From positions 3,396,486 through 3,460,485 of the forward strand of contig BDGG01000002.1 of NCBI GenBank assembly GCA_001949185.1: 64,000 bases of DNA, written 5' to 3'. Positions 59,112-64,000 of the stretch are shown here, one piece after another (position 1 is the first letter of the stretch; every line of letters starts with the position of its first letter). The notes under the pieces are model-generated. The model was not told where the DNA came from and did no database searches. It worked only from the letters and a program-made list of their open reading frames with translations. A program made the translations under genes and the position numbers. This stretch comes from Ramazzottius varieornatus. Taxonomy: Eukaryota > Tardigrada > Eutardigrada > Parachela > Ramazzottiidae.

Positions 59112-59985
59112 GGTTTGTGAAAACGTTTCTTTCGGGAAAACTTCTCAGGCTTGACATCCAATGTGGAGCGCAAACGTCAAGTCCGATGACAGATTGTTTC
59201 AGTGAGCCAGGTTTCTACTATCTCTTTTACCTCCCTCCCCCCGTTCCCGTTTACCTTAACTAACAGAGGCCAAAGAGTGTCACGGCCTTAACCGCTGCGA
59301 GAGTCGCTTTGACCTACCCCACCGACCACTCTCTACAGCTTTACATGTGACCTTCGGGAACGTTCGTTCCGCTGGGAAACCATTTGCCCCAAAAACATTA
59401 GATCAGCGAAACACAGGTGAAGTTCGAGTAGGTCTGAACCACCAAGTTCCAAATAGTGGACGGAACTGGGACGAACCTTGTTGAGTTCCTCGCTTTTGAC
59501 TATCGGGAAAGTTCCACAGGAAGATCTATGTAGCAGCGTACATAAACGTCGGGAATGGAGCTGCCTAGAGTATTTGCTAGTTTGCTAGGCAATGAGCCGC
59601 ATCATGAAAACACGCAAAAGCCATGAAAATTGCAAGAAAAAATCAAAATCTGAACTACAGAATAGAAAACTGAAAAACCGACGACGTTGGCGACAGCTAG
59701 ACAACATTCCTGAATTTTGGGTAAAGTTTGAACCAGTTCGGACTGAAACTGGGCGAACGCGAGAGCGTACAGTGAAAATAAATGGATAGCACTATATATA
59801 AATTAGGATGGGAGCTTCGCCCACGGGAAAACTTCGAGGTCGAGCCTAATCCAGTAATGGGTCTGCTGACAACGAAGCGTAGAAGTATACTTGTGGGACC
59901 TACTGCGTGCCGGTTGAATTGTCTGTGCCGGTTCATTTCTGTGCATGGTTGTACGAAAACTCAGCTTGGGAAAACTCTTGTGGTT

Positions 59986-62361
59986 TCACGGAAAATATGA
60001 TTGCGTTTTGGACAACCGCACGAAATTTCTACTGGATAGCTGAGTTTCGTCGATAGCCGGCGTTGGGTTAGCCGCCCGACTGGGTCTTCGTGGGTTCGTT
60101 GTTGATGGGAGAGGCATTGATCCGTGATCCGCTGGGGTTCGCTTGTCACTTCGACTCACCGTGCGCCCTTTGGCATCATTGACCGAATTGCCTCGCATGC
60201 CAAGGACCATCCGGTAGCCATTACGGAAATTCTCGTTGGTTAAGCCATACAAGATGGGATTAACCGCCGAGTTGCCGTGCGCCATAATAATGGCCAGAAC
60301 ATACATCCATCCGGGAATTTCTTTGGGCTGGTGCGCCAGGACAAAGAGCGCGAAAGGAAGCCTGTGGAGATTACAGCTGCTATTGTCGTGATAACCAATC
60401 TGCTTTGCGTGCGGGGTTATTTGCACATACCAGCAGAGGAAGAAAACAAGGAACGCCGCAAAGAGTGTTTTCGCCAGCTTGACGTCTTCCGACTTGAAGT
60501 CGGCTTTGGGCGGACGTCGAGTTCGTCGTCCGGCCAAAGCTGTCCGCGCTTCTTGGATTTCACTGGCACTGTTTTCATTCATGGACGTACTTTGGGTCGG
60601 CACTAGCTTTGAACCTCTGTCCGTGGGACCACTTGCTGGCTGAACCAGCTGCTTCATTCGATGCTGACGTAACTTCGAGCGGACTCCACGAACTTTGATG
60701 AAGATTGACGTGTAACCGAAGAGCACCCCGATCAAGGGGATGATAACCCCCATCATAACTATTAATGAAATCGACTGGCGTCAGACCGATTTTGGAATTT
60801 CATAGAGAAGATTTTTAGAGGTCACTTACTGTAAAATATGGCGTAAGAGTGCACAACGCTGTGATATCAGAAAAAAAGTTTCAATTTGTGAGAAATCAGC
60901 AGAAATATCGCGAGTGAAGTCTGGTACACCTACATGTCGAACGTGCAGAGATAATAGTCGTGGTTGAAGCGATCCATACCCCAGCCTACAGTTTAACGCC
61001 TTGATGAAACATATCAGTAGCTAAGCTTAACACTCTGCGTACGACCGTCCTCTTTATGTATACAATCACTCAGTTTTATTCACCTCCCAGTTTTAGCTTT
61101 TGGTCCTTCGGGTCTGGGTCTTTTTGTTCGCATGTACCTCGGTCATCTCACCAAAGCAACACTAATGGCCAGCGGTCAGCAAAACCTTAGCACGCTGGAA
61201 ATTTTTTCTACGGTTTCGGGTGGTTTTGGTGAAATTTGGTGTTTCGTCTCTTCTCGCGAGACACGTGCACGGTGTTCGCTTAGAAAAAAACTGGAGCACT
61301 GGGGACAGTCTTATCTATCGAAGCCAAGCCTGGGATAAATTTTTTAGTCATCAGTGCGGTCATTCACACGATTTTAGAGTTCAGCATTACAACTGCCGTC
61401 GGTATCGGCCAATAAAGTCCTTGTATACACAAAGACGACGGTAGTATTCTGCAAACATGAGAACGATCGTGCTGAAAGTGTTAACTTTCTGCCCGAACAA
61501 AAAATTAATTATCGTGTGCCTGATCCAGGTGACTTACCCGTGTGGTTAGGTAAGTGAAAGAGGTGAGACATCACCCAGATCAAAAGACAGCATAGTATGC
61601 TGTTCCGAACCGTAAAGATGCGCGGGTACAGTGGGCTCTTACAGATGAAGAAGTACCTAAAGATAGGGCGTACTCTTCGAACTCAATTGCCTTCAGATTT
61701 TTTTCGGACCGCCACGGGTCGCTGACTACTTAATTGCAGTTTTAAACAAACCTGTTAATGCTGATGGCGCACATGTTCCACATGGAGGACAAGCACGCCG
61801 GCGCGCAGACGGAAGCGACAAAATTGCACAGAGTAAAGTTGTGCATCAGGACATGCCTTCCGGCTGCCGCACCTGCAGACGACCTTTCATGTTTACTCGT
61901 ATAATTCGCTGCTGATCTCATAAAGTACAATGTGGGTCCACTCACCGACGGCGTTGAAGGGATCAATCAGGAGAGTAACAACAACGTCAGCAAGCGCCAA
62001 GTTCAGGACAAAAATGTTACCGGTAGTTCGTAAGCTCTGCGGAAAAATTGTAGCAACATGATGGAATACACTTTTAGGTTGTTCTACCGGTAACTTACTC
62101 GGACCATACATATTGCTCCAATAATCTGAAACGATAAGTTCGGAATAGTGTTTTAGGATTTTTGGTGAGTATCTGTGAACCTACCAGAAGGTTCCCCAGC
62201 GTTCCAATGATGGCGCTCAAGGACAGCAGAAGTGTCGTAATGACCATCAACGGGTAGTTTTCGGCTCTTTCCAAATAGAGCATGGGAGGCTCGGTGCCAT
62301 TCACGAACTCCGCTAGCATTTCCTCTCTTGTCTGGTTGACACCCACATCCAGAATAATCAT
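59986..62361 (-). CDS. Class A GPCR, melatonin-receptor-like
   Basis: Seven-transmembrane rhodopsin-family receptor. Nine exons join in phase: 62361-62185, 62125-62099, 62036-61946, 61872-61752, 61656-61538, 60985-60934, 60858-60830, 60758-60431 and 60361-59986, giving 439 residues. The extracellular N-terminus has two N-glycosylation sequons (NQT, NGT). TM1 holds GTLGNLL; TM2 has GNIFVLNLALADVVV. TM3 ends with NRY in place of DRY, followed by FFICKSPLYPRIF. TM4 is SILCCLLIWVMS, and a YYLCTFD cysteine sits in loop 2. TM5 is IMMGVIIPLIGVLFGYTSIF. Loop 3 is long, basic and Ser-rich. TM6 is FFLCWLPFALFVL, and TM7 is MAHGNSAVNPILYG followed by LTNENFRNGY. The NRY variant, GNIFV, IPGW and NxNFRNxY blocks resemble melatonin receptors most, but the ligand cannot be deduced; many invertebrate orphan receptors share these. 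Exons 2 and 7 are microexons (27 and 29 nt). The last intron is 69 bp. Confidence 0.92.
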
Positions 62362-63489
62362 GGTATACCAGATCGAGTATTCAAGTCTTCCACGGCCAGT
62401 TGCCTCTGTAGACTGACGCAGTAAACGGGCTCAAGGAACGATGTGAAGGAGAATTTCGCGTGATGCCAAAAACCATCCTGTTCTTAGATTCTTATATATC
62501 ATTCGTCAACCTGAGCAACCACTTAGCTGAAAAGGTTCCCGACAGATATAATCAAGTTGAGTGTGGTAGTAAAACAGTGAGCTAGCAAAGCTTCTGGGAT
62601 GCGATGAGGATAATCAAATCAACATGGGTCTTTCGCGTGTTCAGCAGTCGTTCCTCATGGAAGAAGAACTCGTTGTCTCTGCGTCGAAACGTCAGTCAGC
62701 AGATCATCCCGAAGGATTAGGTTCAGCTGCGGAAGCATCAGCCTTACCTATGGTAATCACGCAATTGGTGAATAAGCTCTCGGGCTTCTTCGTGGCACTG
62801 ATTCACAAGCATGCAACGGGGACACTGTAAGGAAACGATTCACCTCCTAAAAGACCGGATGGCATGTCGTAAAAATGACAGTTGTTTGGTCGGTTGATGA
62901 TGAGTTTTACCTGTTGGTCACTGCGCACAGCTGCAAATAGCACGAACTGGTGTACCTTGGGGATTGCGTCTGGCTACGTAAGTGTAACAAATTGTGGGAG
63001 GATGATCACATCATACCAAACAACTGCTTAAATTTCACTTATCCGTAAGCCGTATAATGGTGAAACGCGTAAACAGAACGGAAAGACACTTGCAAGAGAT
63101 GCATAGTATCACTGAACAAAATAACCAGGATGGTGAAGAAAGATGTGGAAAAATCTCTGGAAAGCGGTTGCACCGTGGGGACCTCCGCCGCAAGTTTATG
63201 GGGGCGAACGTACGCTAAGTGAACAAATTACGAGAGACAGATACGCCATCGAGTAAACGAACATTATAGTGTATGTGACGATAATATGTCAATGGATACA
63301 AAGCAGTCAGCAGTTGGCTATTGGGTTATCCGTCAGATGTTTTAATCAAGCTGTGCCTCAGAGAAAGATCTTCCAGCATGACAAGAAAGGCGACGACACA
63401 AGTTAGATGTCATTCTGATGGAAAAAGTACTGTATAAACCACGCGATGCGAGAAGAAAGTGATTCTTCGGCCTGTTGGAACGAGGTCGT
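62362..63489. other. Intergenic stretch between the GPCR start and the oxygenase end
   Basis: Should contain the GPCR promoter and the oxygenase 3' untranslated region. No recognisable gene; the frame 62624-62830 plus resembles nothing known to me. Confidence 0.5.
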
Positions 63490-63687
63490 TCATTCTGACC
63501 GCCCAAAATAGTTGGTAAACGAAGCATACAGTCTCTCCCGTAAGTAGTCTTTGCCGGAAATGGGCGGATACTTGGTACTGCCGTCCAGACAGGTAACGAT
63601 GTAGTCGTCATCTGGATGGAGAAAGAAGGCGATAGACTGTCGCTCTTTTGAGTTGCGATCCGGTTTTCCGAACGTCACTGCGTGGAC
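63490..63687 (-). CDS. 2-oxoglutarate/Fe(II)-dependent oxygenase, last exon only (partial)
   Basis: An acceptor (CAG at 63690-63688) opens a phase-0 exon of 65 codons ending with a stop at 63490. The sequence VHAVTFGKPDRNSKERQSIA then FFLHPDDDYIVTCLDG, YPPISGKDYLRERL matches the C-terminal end of isopenicillin-N-synthase-like 2OG oxygenases. RQS is the R-x-S motif that holds the 2-oxoglutarate carboxylate, and HPDD...YPPI...YLRERL is the usual tail. The HxD...H iron ligands must be in upstream exons beyond the window. These enzymes hydroxylate or cyclise small molecules; the substrate is unknown. Confidence 0.85.
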   Translation of the reverse strand, partial: VHAVTFGKPDRNSKERQSIAFFLHPDDDYIVTCLDGSTKYPPISGKDYLRERLYASFTNYFGRSE

Positions 63688-64000
63688 CTGTGTGGATTAA
63701 CTCAATTTTGCTAATTGGTCTTTCATCCAGTTCAGTCAAGTGTTTTCGGAGGACTAGCTATAGGCTACGGAAAAAATAATCCCAAGGTATTACCAAAGTT
63801 CACTGTCCCTACTCCCTGCGGGAACTTTGGTATTAATATTACCAGCGTTGGACGGGCGATTTTGACAATGAAACACCATAAACACAGAAAAGCTCTCCAA
63901 GATCAAGTTCAGCCCAACTCGAAGACGGCAATCAATCAATCGATATTTTTTCAGTCTTGAAAAACTGCTTCGAATGTGGTTAGAGCACTGAGGGACCATT
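63688..64000. other. Intron of the oxygenase gene (to window end)
   Basis: No further oxygenase exon recognised. A small imperfect inverted repeat lies at about 63785-63840 (GGTATTACCAAAGTTC against GAACTTTGGTATTAAT). Confidence 0.5.

Larger units (their letters stand above)
54800..59985. other. Intergenic stretch with simple repeats and MITEs
   Basis: No recognisable protein in any frame. It holds several repeats listed separately: a MITE at 55.1 kb, a 12-bp tandem array, a 39-bp perfect inverted repeat, a TA microsatellite and a MITE at 58.9 kb. Between about 57290 and 58020 the sequence is AT-rich with repeated TTAGAT and ATATTA words, and GTGTTGGCATA at its left end is mirrored by TATGCCAACATC at its right end, suggesting another old element. 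Confidence 0.5.

Overview
This is nuclear DNA from an animal. The genes are split by many short introns (about 55-150 bp, plus a few of 0.3-4 kb) with ordinary GT..AG ends. The protein families are metazoan: alpha-catulin, a voltage-gated calcium channel beta subunit, a melatonin-receptor-like GPCR, a MAM/LDLa/trypsin protease and a receptor-guanylyl-cyclase-like ectodomain. Gene spacing and intron size suggest a compact invertebrate (protostome) genome; a tardigrade would fit, but that is only a guess. Positions 74-123 are a 50-N assembly gap.

Layout. 1-8 kb: no recognisable gene; a strong hairpin, a ~1.1 kb fold-back element and a 619 bp hAT-like element with a perfect 8-bp target duplication. 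8.1-11.7 kb (+): a receptor with a natriuretic-peptide-receptor-type ectodomain and one membrane span, ending just before the usual kinase-homology domain. 13.2-15.9 kb: transposon graveyard with a broken Merlin (ISXO2-like) transposase, a fragment of a coiled-coil transposon protein and a broken PIF/Harbinger transposase. 16-25.7 kb: gene-poor, with several copies of a small inverted-repeat element. 25.8-32.1 kb (+): alpha-catulin, 12 exons. 34.7-45.6 kb (-): calcium channel beta subunit, 10 exons plus a probable alternative first exon. 48.6-52.4 kb (+): secreted modular serine protease. 52.5-54.8 kb (-): secreted PstS-like periplasmic-binding-fold protein, tail-to-tail with the protease. 60.0-62.4 kb (-): melatonin-receptor-like GPCR, 9 exons with two microexons. 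63.5-63.7 kb (-): last exon of a 2-oxoglutarate/Fe(II) oxygenase that continues beyond the window.

The genes do not form one pathway. Catulin and the calcium channel beta subunit are intracellular scaffold/channel-trafficking proteins; the GPCR and the cyclase-type receptor are surface sensors; the protease and the PstS-like protein are secreted. The most unusual items are the intron-bearing PstS-like gene (bacterial-type fold, altered ligand loop), the receptor that lacks its catalytic half, and the dense set of small inverted-repeat transposons, one of which sits inside the arm of another.

Exon boundaries were set by hand from GT/AG signals, reading-phase agreement and family resemblance. 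No alignment or search was run.
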